Shown one piece after another: positions 9,720 through 18,800 of a stretch of 19,463 nt of DNA. The position numbers and the translations under genes were made by a program. Under the pieces are notes generated by a model. That model saw only the letters and a program-made list of their open reading frames with translations, made no database searches and was not told the DNA's origin. The stretch lies in assembly GCA_964017145.1 (NCBI GenBank), contig CAXHKQ010000056.1, forward strand, positions 1 through 19,463, read 5' to 3'. The number at the start of each line of letters is the position of its first letter. Position 1 is the first letter of the stretch. This DNA is from Agrocybe praecox. Its lineage: Eukaryota > Basidiomycota > Agaricomycetes > Agaricales > Agrocybaceae.

Positions 9720-10189
9720 GATGATGGTTGGAGTTTCAGTGGTAATTCGTCTTTGGCTATGCGTACATTTTGGTCCCGTTCTGACTTTTACTTGTTTAGG
9801 CGATAAATGCCTAGATATCTATATCATTCAAAAGCGTTATTTTCTCCGAATATAGAGAGCTATTTATCTCAGTATAATATTGTAGTGGTGAATTTCTATG
9901 GAATTATCAAGTTTTTATTTCTATAGATATAATTAGCAGTGTGGCTTTGGCTTGAAGTCTTATGATGGATAAATGTGTCAGATTTATCCATCACTGTCCA
10001 AGGTGATATATAAATAACCCACTGCAACATATTAATAGGTCAATGCCGCACTGGTTCTACCAGGTCTTGAATAAATCACGTCGATTTATCCATCCTGTTC
10101 TTTTACTTTCTGTTTACCTCTTTGAAAAAGTACACGACACCTCTTCTTCCAACCACATCCTTTCGTCCCCTTTACCCACCTTTGAATTT
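9720..10189. promoter_or_regulatory. Divergent promoter region with a hairpin and TATA box
   Basis: This lies between the GRPR gene (minus) and the orphan gene (plus). It holds a perfect hairpin at 9964-9992, a TATA-like TATATAAATA at 10007-10016, a further array-core copy near 10084-10095, and a CT-rich tract before the ATG at 10190. An in-frame ATG at 10043 is possible but lies only about 27 bases after the TATA box. Confidence 0.5.
9964..9992. repeat. Perfect 11-base hairpin made of array-core sequence
   Basis: GATGGATAAAT at 9964-9974 is the exact reverse complement of ATTTATCCATC at 9982-9992, with a 7-base loop. The two arms equal the core of the right and left subterminal units respectively. 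Another core copy (ATTTATCCATCC) follows at 10084-10095. Confidence 0.75.
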
Positions 10190-10952
10190 ATGCCAGGCTA
10201 TGTGAGCACCGTTCAATCTTATATTTCTCACATCTTACACATGAAAACACATAGTTTCTTCATTCGGCCAAGCTTCTCAAGCCTCATGCTCGCATGCGAG
10301 AAGCACAAGTTGACTTTGTACTTTGCCTTGGCCCATATTTCAAGAAGGCGATGAAGCTTAAAGAGGAGAAAGAGTTTATATCCAATATACTCAGCTTTTG
10401 GTTCGTTAAATGGGCTCTTAAGGTGGAGGATTTTGCCGGAGATGAGCAGCGTATGGAATATATATGACGTCTGGCGGAGAATGTACGTGTCTTTTAAGTT
10501 ATGCTCTACATTACTGCCCATACTTACCTATACTTTGAAAGGAAATTAGAAAGGACCTCTTTTGGTCCGCTTCATATCACGGCAGGACATTTGAGTCCTA
10601 CAGTATGACTTGGCAGGAGTATCTGGCTTGCTGGGAGAAGCGGTACAAAGCTGGTAATAGGGTAAGCGTAGGTTTCATATGAAATTGAAGGAGTCAGATA
10701 CTAACTGTGATTTCTCGATAGAAACCAGTTCCTAAGAGAAGACGCGGTATTGCCGTAATGACATCAGGCGGGCATCCTCCACAACCTTCTGCTCCTCGTA
10801 TTGCTCCTCAGCCATGTAAGCTCATTCGAACGACTGGCAGACTCTTGACCACATCCACAAAAATACGCAAAATTTTACGCTCAACCTCCGAGTTGCCAAT
10901 GCCCACACCTTCCCCGTTGCCATCTCCCTCGCCTTTTTCATCTCCCTCTTAA
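10190..10952 (+). pseudogene. 196-codon orphan passenger gene with one in-frame TGA
   Basis: The exons are 10190-10201, 10255-10482, 10542-10661 and 10722-10952; the introns are 53, 59 and 60 bases, and the last has a TACTAAC branch site. All junctions are phase 0 and the sum is 197 codons with the stop. One TGA at 10465-10467 (codon 75) interrupts an otherwise coherent frame (QRMEYI, stop, RLAENEIRK). The first part is helical and charged (FKKAMKLKEEKEF, then LSFWFVKWALKVEDFAGDE), the middle is aromatic (LFWSASYHGRTF, WQEYLACWEKRY), and the C-terminus is basic then Pro/Ser-rich. No family was recognised. A weak donor (GTGGAG near 10424) could splice the TGA out, so the gene may still be functional. 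The 12-base first exon is the least certain part. Confidence 0.6.
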
Positions 10953-11082
10953 ACACATGCGATGTAATCTGTACAACCTCGCTATTACTCTCAAATCTAC
11001 CCAAATTAAAGTCTTGCTACCACCCTCAACTTACAGTGTCTTTTCATTGTGTAATTACGTTCTACAGGACTGTGTAGTAGTG

Positions 11083-11090
11083 TATATAAG
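11083..11090 (+). promoter_or_regulatory. TATA box of the transposase gene
   Basis: TATATAAG followed by GGGGCTGC lies 46 bases before the transposase ATG at 11129. That distance is suitable for a short leader. Confidence 0.55.
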
Positions 11091-11944
11091 GGGCTGCGTC
11101 AGTAATACCAATACATAACCTCGTTTACATGTTCCCAAAGCCAAAGAAGCGAACCAACAGTTCCAATACTGCAGATGTCAGTAGGCATCGTCCCCCACCA
11201 CTTGTTCAGGAGCGCACAGCGCACTATGAGAGTAGTTCAAGACGTGCAATTTGTCTGTCCAAAGAAGGAAATACCTCTATGCCAGCCTCAGAGTCCAACG
11301 AGACGCTCATGCCGCCCACAACCATGCAGGAGATTGACAGCAACGTCACTCAACGCTCCAACGCCGGCATCACCATTAACGACCATGACGAGATTGACCT
11401 GTATGACTCTCGCACACTCGAGCTTGAGTTGCTAGGTATACAGACTGTTGACGCTGTACCTCTTGGTGGAAACAAGAAGGGTCGCTCTGACAAAGGCGTA
11501 AGTCTCATATAATGCTTGATATGTTATCTTCGGAAACTGAGATATATAAATAGGACCATCCTCTTCTAGCTTGGGTCCCATATATTGATAAATATGTTGA
11601 TGAATTGCTACGTCTAGATGGCCGGGGTGATCTAGCCGATCAGTCTAAGTGCGCTGGACACCAATGTGAATTCTACTTTGACGAATGTTCTATTTTTGCA
11701 CATCGTTGCGAAGATTGCCACGATATACGATTTTTCTGTGCGGACTGCTTCATTCTGAAGCATATGTCTAATCTGCTCCATCAAGTTAAGGTTCGCTTGG
11801 TTGTTTATTTATTTTATTTTTGCCTTGATGATGCTTATTTTTATTTTTAGAAATGGAATGGAGTTTGTTTTGAAAAGGTGACCCTTGGATCAATGGGTCT
11901 TCGTATTCAACTTGGCCACCCGAAGACAAATGTTTGCCCTCTAC

Positions 11945-12263
11945 TAGGGAATATCACGGGTAACCCGCGGCTCCTGGCACGTAGACCCACACCCGTACCC
12001 GCGCTGACCCTTACCCGTCAACCCACGGGTTTTACGAACAAAACAAGCCCAAAAACACAGAAATCGGTGAAGTTTTGGTTAAGTTATGCTCAATTTTGTG
12101 CAGGAACACAAAATCAAGCATAACTTAACCAATTCTTCACCGTTTGGGATGTTTTTGGGCTCGTTTAAAATCTCACGGGTCCCTCCATCTTGACCCATAC
12201 CCATACCCACGCATACCCTTACCCGTGACCCGTGCGGGTTGTGCTGACCCTTGATTTTCCCTA
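11945..12263. mobile_element. hAT-like MITE, 319 bases, inside transposase exon 3
   Basis: It is flanked by the perfect 8-base duplication CCCTCTAC (11937-11944 and 12264-12271). Its ends are TAGGGAATATCACGGGT on the left and, as reverse complement, TAGGGAAAATCAAGGGT on the right, matching at 15 of 17 positions. An 8-base duplication with TAGGG ends fits hAT-superfamily elements. It has no transposase of its own. Insertion plus duplication is 327 bases, a multiple of three, but it carries in-frame stops (the first is TAA at 12121-12123). No AG dinucleotide occurs from about 12120 to 12320, so it cannot be removed as a clean intron. Confidence 0.85.
12041..12166. repeat. Fold-back core of the MITE, arms about 60 bases
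   Basis: The left arm (from AAACAAGCCCAAAAACA) pairs with the right arm (ending TGTTTTTGGGCTCGTTT), with about 10 mismatches in 60. It is flanked on both sides by ACCCGT/ACCCAT-rich sequence that is itself loosely repetitive. The RNA would form a long hairpin, a possible source of small RNAs. Confidence 0.75.
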
Positions 12264-15200
12264 CCCTCTACCTGTCAAATCACATGACAATACATTTACG
12301 ATCATGGATTCCGACGGCATCCAGGAAGTGAATCTCGACTACTGCGGCTGTCAACAGTCTGTTCCAAAATACATTCAATTGCTTCGTGCTAAGCTATTTC
12401 CTGCCACAACTGCGGATCCGCGAACAGCAGCTACTTTTTGTGTTCTAAAAACATTTCAGATGCTCAGCTTTACATCAAAAATATCCGCATTCGAATTCTA
12501 TTCCTCTTTGGTCCGACACAGTGATAATACTGGTACCACAGACCTTCCGGTTAGTGTTCAAAGATATAACTCTGATACAAGACTGATAATTTATACTTAG
12601 GATCGTTATCCTGCATTTCTTCGCATCGTACGCGAGTGGCGACATGTTCGGTTATTAAAAAGGATGGGACGGGGCCATTCCCCATCAGGAGTGGCAGGAA
12701 CACGTCAGGGCGAATGTGCAGTTATTTGTCCTGCGTGCCCAATACCTGGGATTAATTGTCCAAAAATTGAGTCCATCCCTATTTCAGAGAGGTGAGCGTA
12801 CCTATTATAGCTATATGCACCTTTAATTTAATTTGGATTAGATGGTTACAGACATTATTCATTGGGCTTGATGCCAATTTCTGCCTCAAGCGCTTGAATG
12901 TTTCAACGGAAGAGCGAGATCCAGGTTTGAACCATGGATACGCGTACATGGTTGAAACCAAGGCATTCACGGCATATCTTAACCACTATGATTCACTCAT
13001 TCCAGACGACAAAAGCACGTGCAATAATCACGATGCCATTAAATCAGCCAGCATGCGAGGTGGAAAGGGAACAGCTGCATCCGGTTGTGGAGCGGGAGGG
13101 GAATGCATTCGGCATGACATGAAGAGACCCCTATCTGTCGGAGACTTACAGAAGGGAGAACGGTAATTAAATATTTATTATGTCATTGAAGTATCAAATA
13201 CTGAACCTATTATTAGGTATGTCAACATGGACTACTTTTTTCTTTCGAGCCTTCGCCAAAGCGTACCCGCTCGACTTGTTGTATCCTATGACATCGCGTG
13301 TCAGTGGTCACGTAACATCCAGAGCCGCTGCGGTTTATATCCGCCTAATTTCATCTCTAACAACGTAGTGGATGTGACATACCTCGTTCCCAAGTTCCAT
13401 TTACCCGCCCACATCTTACAGTGCCAGATTGATTTTTCATTCAATCTTGTTCCATGTGTTGGTAGAACAGATGGAGAGTCTCCTGAGCGCGCTTGGGCCA
13501 ATTCTAACAAATTGGCAAGTAGTACGAAGGAAATGGGTCCAGGATCTCGTCAGGATACATTGGATGACCACTTCAGCGATTACAATTGGAAAAAGGTCGC
13601 CGGAATAGGTACATTTTTAATTTCCGCATTATCCATGAATAGTTACTTATCTTGGCTGTTACTATTCTAGCGGATTCACTGCTTCGAAAAGCCCAGGAAG
13701 CCCTTGAATGCCGTCTGGAACATGTAGATGCTTTTCTGGAGTTTGATGCGGCCTTACCAGCTGCTTTAACATCTTCCTGGACTGAACTCTGTCTGGCATG
13801 AGAGGCCGACCGTAGCCAGGAGAATCCTTTTTTTAATCAACGGGTTGGTAAGTATAATACTACTCCTTGACTACTCCGTTGATATTACGGTAAACATGTT
13901 GGTCGTCATTAATGAATACATTAGTCCTTTCTGATGCGCAAGTTCGCCTTCGGCTGGCAAATGAGGATGCTAAAGACCTTGCTGAGTCTATAGCAGCGGA
14001 CTCAAGTCGAACCCAGCTACACGACGATGTTTCCCCGAGTTTGTTAATATATCAGGGTCTGGAATTTGAAGAACACCAGTAAGTCTAATTTTAGATTTCG
14101 GTATACATCATTAACTAAGAAAGTCTAGGCGTCGTCTAGCATTGGACATAGCCAAATTAAGCGCAACGCCAACTCCTTTGGCCCAGGCAAAGATTATCGA
14201 GCGCTCAAACTCTCTGCGCCGACGTATTGAAGCCTGATTTGATATTCAAAAGCTCTATATACCGTCTGTCGCTCTTCTGAGGGCGCGAGCTGATAGAGAA
14301 GGAGGTGGAACACCTTGTGCTGTCCAAAACCTGGACCTTTTTCTTCCATCCAGTATCTATGGGCATGCCACATGTGATATCAAGCTCTTACGACATGAGT
14401 TTGATCTGCGCATCTCCCAGGCAGAAAATACGCTCAACGATTTGCGTGGTCTTCTTTTGATGCACTCCCAAATGTGGAAATCAAAAGATTGTTTCTCACG
14501 TGGACAACGTATGAACACACACAGTCAAAGTCTTATTGAAAATGTTTCGACACGGATAAAGGACACAGCAAATAAATATCGACACGTCCGGGATGCAATT
14601 GTTGTACTTTCAGTACCGCTAATGCAGTTGCAATGGTCTGCCACTATCTGTGAACTACAGGAGTCGGATTTAGAAGGCTTGACATCCATGGACACCGACG
14701 GAAGTGAGGGTCGGAAGAAATTAAAGTGGATCTGGACTGTCCAAGGTTATCAGGATGACGGCAATAACCAAACAAATGATGGTAAAATATGTTAATCCTT
14801 CGATGCAAATGCACGTACTGATATTTGCTAAGCTCTCAGAATAGAATGGTGCAAGGCACGAGCTCGTGCCCATCGATGGCAGGAAGAATGTCTTCTTCTT
14901 AAAGAAGAAATGATTCGAGTCATCAAAACATTTCAATATCAGTCAAAGGAATGGATGGTACGCGCAAACAATTATGTCAAGGAAAACGTCACCTCAGAGT
15001 ATACACATCCCCAACTTGCCAATATGGATGTTTCATTGAAGGGCATCATGTTTGAAGGAAAGCAAGGATATGCAATGCAGCAAGTTGCACGATGTAAAAC
15101 TATGGGTGAGTACTGCATGCGTAAATGGGATGGACTACCTGCCAAACTTGGTACTCTTGACGGTCGGGATGCACGAGTAATGGTAGAGAGTCCTTCAAGA

Positions 15201-15284
15201 ATTTCACACACAAGCCAGTCTTCATAGAGTAGTAGTATTACACTGTTTGACATATGGATATGTATACAGAGACAATCATAGAAC

Positions 15285-15996
15285 GAACCGAGAATTTATT
15301 GAAGTCCCAGAGAATGAATAAAACTGCGTGGAGTTATCGACCCAATGAATGAATAAGTTCAAGTACATTTATCGTCCCGAAGGATGGATAAATGCAAGTC
15401 TCTGGATCGATAAATAACCGTGAATTTATCGTCTCAAGGGATGGACAAATACTAGGCGTATGTTTATTGATCCGTGGGATGGATAAATGCAGTACATCTA
15501 TCGACCCAGGGAATGGATAAATTCACGTGAAATTATCGTCCCAAAGGATGGATAAATAGGCGTGTGTTTATTGATCCGTGGGATGGATAAATGCAAGTAC
15601 ATTTATCGACCCAGGGAATGGATAAATTCGCGTGAATTTATCGTCCCAAAGGATAGATAAATTCACGTGTGTTTATTGATCCGTGGGATAGATAAATTCA
15701 TGTGTGTTTATTGATCCGTGGGATAGATAAATACAAGTACATTTATCGACCCAGGGAATGGATAAATACGCGTGAATTTATCGACCGAGGGGATGGATAA
15801 ATGCAAGTACATTTATCGACCCAGGGAATGGATAAATTCACGTGAATTTATCGACCCAGAGAATGGATAAATGTAAGTACATTTATCGGCCAAGGGAATG
15901 GATAAATACGCGTGAATTTATCGACCGAGGGAATGGATAAATACGCGTGAATTTATCGACCGAGGGAATGGATAAATTCATGTGTATTTGTTTTCA
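15285..15996 (-). repeat. Right subterminal satellite array, about 20 units of 35 bases, inverted relative to the left
   Basis: Units read ATTTATCGACCCAGGGAATG followed by GATAAATTCACGTGA on the plus strand; their reverse complement is clearly related to the left array units. Three variants can be told apart: CGACCCAGGGAATGG, TGATCCGTGGGATGG and CGTCCCAAAGGATGG. The right array differs from the left in its consensus (CACGTGA versus CACGCGT linkers), so each array has homogenised separately. Confidence 0.9.
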
Positions 15997-16178
15997 AGTG
16001 AGGGGGATAGTACTCGTATCACAAGTCCGTGATATTTATTCATGGGATGCTATGGATAAAAGTCACTAATGTTTATTCAAGTGTTCACACTGTAGTTAAA
16101 GGGTCTCTGTGTATGAATTATTTATCCAACATGAGTAAGTACTGTCATTTGTGAACAAATGTTTTAGGGAAGTTACTG
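15997..16178 (-). repeat. Right terminal inverted repeat, 182 bases
   Basis: It ends GGGAAGTTACTG and is the ungapped partner of 3720-3901. Homology ends at 16178; the 32 bases outside it do not match the left tip. Confidence 0.92.
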
Positions 16179-16210
16179 AGGAATTGTATATCATTATAAC
16201 ATCTACGCCT

Positions 16211-16218
16211 GCGCTGTT
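16211..16218. repeat. Right copy of the KDZ target-site duplication, GCGCTGTT
   Basis: It is identical to 3680-3687 and lies 32 bases outside the right inverted repeat, exactly mirroring the left side. The host frame resumes directly after it. Confidence 0.8.
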
Positions 16219-17408
16219 ATTGGGATGCGGCTGGGCTCACCGTCGCACGAGCATTGCAACCCAACGATCAAGAAATCACCGCAGCGCGCCTGGAGAGGGA
16301 AGGAAAAACACCCAAAGGCGCGAAGGTACCAGACGTGTCTTTGAGTTCAACATCAAAAGCACTGCCCGTGTTATCCCTCCATGCCGCGTCCGAGACTCCG
16401 ACGTACAGAGCTCCCTCATCGTCCAGAGGGACCAATCCTCCCGCGTCCCAATCGACATCAATGCCCCCCCCACCACGTCCACTTCAAATGTCCGTTGAAC
16501 TTCCTCTTTGAGGACAGAAGGGAAAGGGGCAAGCAAGCGCAGACAAACCTGCACGTAAAAAGCCCAAGCATGGTAAGATCATCAAGAGTTCTGAGTGGGT
16601 CAACAGCAATATGGAGGACTCACCACACACTTTAGACGACGCACGGCCCACTCCCCCAGCAAAAGACGAGCCAACTCCACAGACACGCGTTGGTAATAGT
16701 GAATACCACGTCATCGATCAGATGCCCGCACTTTTGGAGCGCATCAAGGAAATGGAATGTGCAGCGGAGTTGGTCAATTCCAACTTCCACAAGATGTATG
16801 CCCAAGTTGTGGGCCAGGTCGACATCAATCGGGAGTTGACCAAGCGTGTCTCCAACCTCGAAATTTTGATGGCAGTGGACCTCAAGGACGCAAAGGAATG
16901 GGTGAAATCGTTGGAGGAGCGGATGGATGAGGTTGAGCACCACCAGGAGCAACAGGAGGACAACACGCTGAAGTTATATAAGTGCGTCCACAGGCACCGA
17001 GAGAAGATGGATGAAGAGGATGTGCGCAGGAAGACCGAGGAGGCTGTGTGCCACCAGAAGTTAGGCTGGTTGAACAACCACATTACCGCGATGGGTAAGC
17101 ATCTGGGCAATATTGAGCAGTCGCGTCCTCAAGCGAACGCGTTGCCAAGCATGGTTGAACACGTGCGTGACATGAACATGGGCAATGAAAGGTCCAGCGG
17201 TGCTGCCTGCGTTGAGGAAGATGTCACCATGCGTGATGGTGACGTTGACGCATTCAAGAACGCGTCCACGTCGTCGATGACCACTGAGTCAGGCGTAAGT
17301 GAAGATGCGGTACCGCGTCTCACTATCACCCCTCCGACTCCTCAACACAACGCATCTGCCTCTGCTCCCAACACTTATCCGCCGGTGTCATGCATCATAT
17401 TTGATTGA
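16219..17408 (+). pseudogene. 3' half of the split host gene: disordered linker and long coiled coil
   Basis: Directly after the duplication the frame reads YWDAAGLTVARALQ, a natural continuation of the sixth cysteine of the Zn cluster. It stays open to the stop at 17406-17408, except for TGA at 16509-16511 (joined codon 347). Residues before that stop are Ser/Pro-rich (PPPPRPLQ). After it comes a Lys-rich patch (KPARKKPKHGK), then a long heptad-rich segment at about 16720-17130 (LLERIKEMECAAELV, LTKRVSNLEIL, LEERMDEVEHHQEQQ), a probable dimerising coiled coil. A Thr/Ser/Pro-rich tail follows. Zn cluster followed by coiled coil is the layout of fungal DNA-binding regulators. Function is inferred from layout only. 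The minus-strand open frames here are shadows. Confidence 0.7.
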
Positions 17409-17642
17409 ACATGAACGAACCTGAAATTGCATAAGAGATCATTTGTTTATTTTTAAATTTCAATGTTTCCTTTTTCGTATTCTCCATTTTAATTTCCCAT
17501 CACGGCTCTATTGCAACATTAAGGCACCAATTCTTCCGAAATCTATTCAGTCTAGGCTAAAGTCATGAAACCGTTGCCACGATCCAAGACAAATCACTCC
17601 TTCCTCTCAACGTTCATTGTCTTACACGTTCAACTCTGAAAA

Positions 17643-17921
17643 ATGTCTTCCCTCTCTGTTCAGTCCTTTTTTCAACAGTCCAAGAATGTCCTCAATTCTT
17701 CTGGACCTCAGAAAATCAACAAAGCGTCGATATATCTGTTTATTCAAATTGCCGGAGTTTTTGATGCGAGCGAAAATTGCGAAAATTGGTTAGCGACACA
17801 TTACATGGAGGATCATATTTTTCAAGAAGGAGATACCGTCAGTTTCACATACAGAATTCAGCCGGACGACACGCCCAAAATCATTCGCCTCGAGGAAATC
17901 GTGCATTACGCACTTCAGTGA
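17643..17921 (+). CDS. 92-aa hypothetical protein, single exon
   Basis: The ATG at 17643 (context GAAAAATGTC) follows a CT-rich leader typical of basidiomycete genes, and the stop is at 17919-17921. The protein is mixed alpha/beta, with a hydrophobic strand or helix (SIYLFIQIAGVF), the segment HIFQEGDTVSFTYRIQPDD and a C-terminal amphipathic helix. The GDTVSFTY segment recalls a beta-barrel strand, but no family could be named. There is no signal peptide. It lies 235 bases after the split host gene, on the same strand. Confidence 0.6.
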   Translation: MSSLSVQSFFQQSKNVLNSSGPQKINKASIYLFIQIAGVFDASENCENWLATHYMEDHIFQEGDTVSFTYRIQPDDTPKIIRLEEIVHYALQ

Positions 17922-17984
17922 ACCAGTAATCTAGTCTCTTAGGTCAATTAATCTCTGTTGCATAATAGACCCAAGAGGTCCTAC

Positions 17985-18175
17985 AAGAATGTTTTGTAGA
18001 AACATTCTTATCAAAACATTTCTTTCAAAACATTTCTGCCTTTCAAAAATGTTTTACATTTCAAAACATTTTCACATCTTTTAAAACATTTTCACATATT
18101 TTAAAAACATTTTAGCATATTTCAAAACATTTTTGTACTTCTAAATATAAATCCCAAAAACATTTTTAGAAAAAG
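17985..18175. repeat. AAAACATTT-type short tandem array
   Basis: About ten variants of TTTCAAAACATTTTCACATC recur, with a spacing of about 17-20 bases, and some read as inverted (AATGTTTT). The sequence is AT-rich, with no coding potential. It begins about 60 bases after the stop of the 92-aa gene. Confidence 0.75.
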
Positions 18176-18206
18176 TGTGACAATGTAACCATATCTAATC
18201 TGATGT

Positions 18207-18375
18207 GTGGCTATGCTATGTTTTTAATATCTTATCTAACTTGTGGCTATGTTATTAAATATCTTATCTTGATTGTGGCTATGCTTTTATATCTAATCTA
18301 GTTGTGGCTATGCTAATGAATCTTATCTAGATAATAATTATCTTATCATATCTTATCAAATGTGTGGCTGTGGAA
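18207..18375. repeat. TTGTGGCTATG tandem array, about 28-36-base unit, 4-5 copies
   Basis: TGTGGCTATG recurs at about 18207, 18243, 18276 and 18304, with a decayed copy near 18362. Each is followed by an AT-rich stretch and ATCTTATCTA. No gene is associated. Confidence 0.75.
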
Positions 18376-18419
18376 TATGTCACATGATTAATTTCCTAAA
18401 AGGTTACATTGTCTGATTT

Positions 18420-18800
18420 CTTGTGTTGTGGGCGCTTTTTTGCCAAGAAAAAAAGGTGGATATAGGTCCTAGTGATTTATAATGAATTATAAGACCTTTA
18501 AAAATGCATAAATACAAAGGGAAAGGGTGGATGCACAAAAGTGCATCTGGATAATGTTCAAAAATAATATGACCTATTTATAAATGAGTCCAAAAAGCGA
18601 ACCAAGTCTGTGATTTACTACATTCTGGGCGCTTTTTTACCAAATAAACAGCTGATATAGATTCTAATAGATTTATCATAATTTATAAGACACAAAAAAG
18701 GCCCAAAAGTATGAGTTATGGGATGGATGCAAGAATATGTACTTGGATAATGTTCAAAATAATCTGACCTATTTATAAACTCATCAAAAAAGCGAACCTT
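18420..18800. repeat. Tandem duplication, period about 197 bases
   Basis: GGGCGCTTTTTTGCCAA at about 18430 recurs as GGGCGCTTTTTTACCAA at about 18627. In both copies the order is then a GATATAG box, a TTTATAA box, GGATGGATGCA-like sequence, TGGATAATGTTCAAAA, TGACCTATTTATAAA and AAAAAGCGAACC. A partial third trace (AAAAAAGCGAAAA) appears near 18912. The copies have diverged moderately. Confidence 0.75.

Larger units (their letters stand above)
11129..15227 (+). pseudogene. KDZ transposase with CxC2-like cysteine cluster, broken by a MITE and two TGA codons
   Basis: The ten exons are 11129-11497, 11554-11790, 11851-12549, 12601-12791, 12842-13162, 13217-13608, 13671-13847, 13925-14078, 14129-14781 and 14845-15227. 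All phases match, giving 1083 codons once the 327-base MITE insertion and duplication are set aside. The N-terminal cysteine cluster (KCAGHQC, HRCEDC, FFCADC, then KWNGVCFE and LRIQLGHP) matches the CxC2-like domain associated with KDZ transposases. The catalytic DDE-type core is visible: D in GLDANF (about residue 400), D in SYDIACQW (522) and E in DGESPERAW (584 or 587). Other typical motifs are KAFTAYLNHY, GGKGTAASG and KFHLPAH. Breaks are the MITE in exon 3, TGA at 13799-13801 (before EADRS) and TGA at 14235-14237 (before FDIQ); the last two are probably former Trp codons. The product would bind and move the element, but this copy should not make a full protein. Confidence 0.9.
3688..16210. 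mobile_element. KDZ-superfamily DNA transposon of about 12.5 kb with four passenger genes
   Basis: The boundaries come from the flanking 8-base duplication, the 182-base inverted repeats, mirror-image subterminal arrays, and the fact that removal restores a host reading frame. The contents, left to right, are an 877-aa protein gene (minus), an RNase H1-N protein gene (plus), a GRPR basic protein gene (minus), an orphan gene (plus) and the KDZ transposase (plus). KDZ (Kyakuja-Dileera-Zisupton) elements are known to be expanded in mushroom genomes, where some carry TET/JBP dioxygenase genes; no such gene is recognisable here. The transposase is disrupted by a MITE and two nonsense codons, so this copy is probably not autonomous. 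It could still be mobilised in trans, because both ends are well preserved. Confidence 0.88.

Noticed and set aside
11878..12123. Separate 81-aa gene with an Arg/Pro/Thr-rich end
   Set aside because: The first part is transposase exon 3 and the rest is MITE sequence read until the first stop.
11958..12250. ACCCGT-rich stretches as telomeric sequence
   Set aside because: The motifs are irregular, mixed in orientation and confined within the MITE ends; basidiomycete telomeres are typically TTAGGG arrays.
11945..12263. MITE segment as an intron of the transposase
   Set aside because: No AG acceptor exists near its right end (none from about 12120 to 12320), and perfect duplications plus inverted ends show an insertion.
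12779..12970. Minus-strand frames across the transposase
   Set aside because: They are antisense shadows of exons with a clear KDZ product on the plus strand.
3327..14237. TGA reassigned to tryptophan
   Set aside because: TGA also ends intact genes here (8843-8845, 17406-17408, 17919-17921), and three of the five internal TGA sites show no sign of needing Trp.
3720..16178. Element ends placed at the tips of the inverted repeats (CAGTAACT...AGTTACTG)
   Set aside because: The bases directly outside (ATAAATAA and AGGAATTG) are not a duplication and the host frame does not join there; moving 32 bases outward gives both.
3688..16210. TET/JBP dioxygenase cargo, as in some fungal KDZ elements
   Set aside because: No frame shows an HxD...H dioxygenase pattern or resembles that family; none of the five genes fits.
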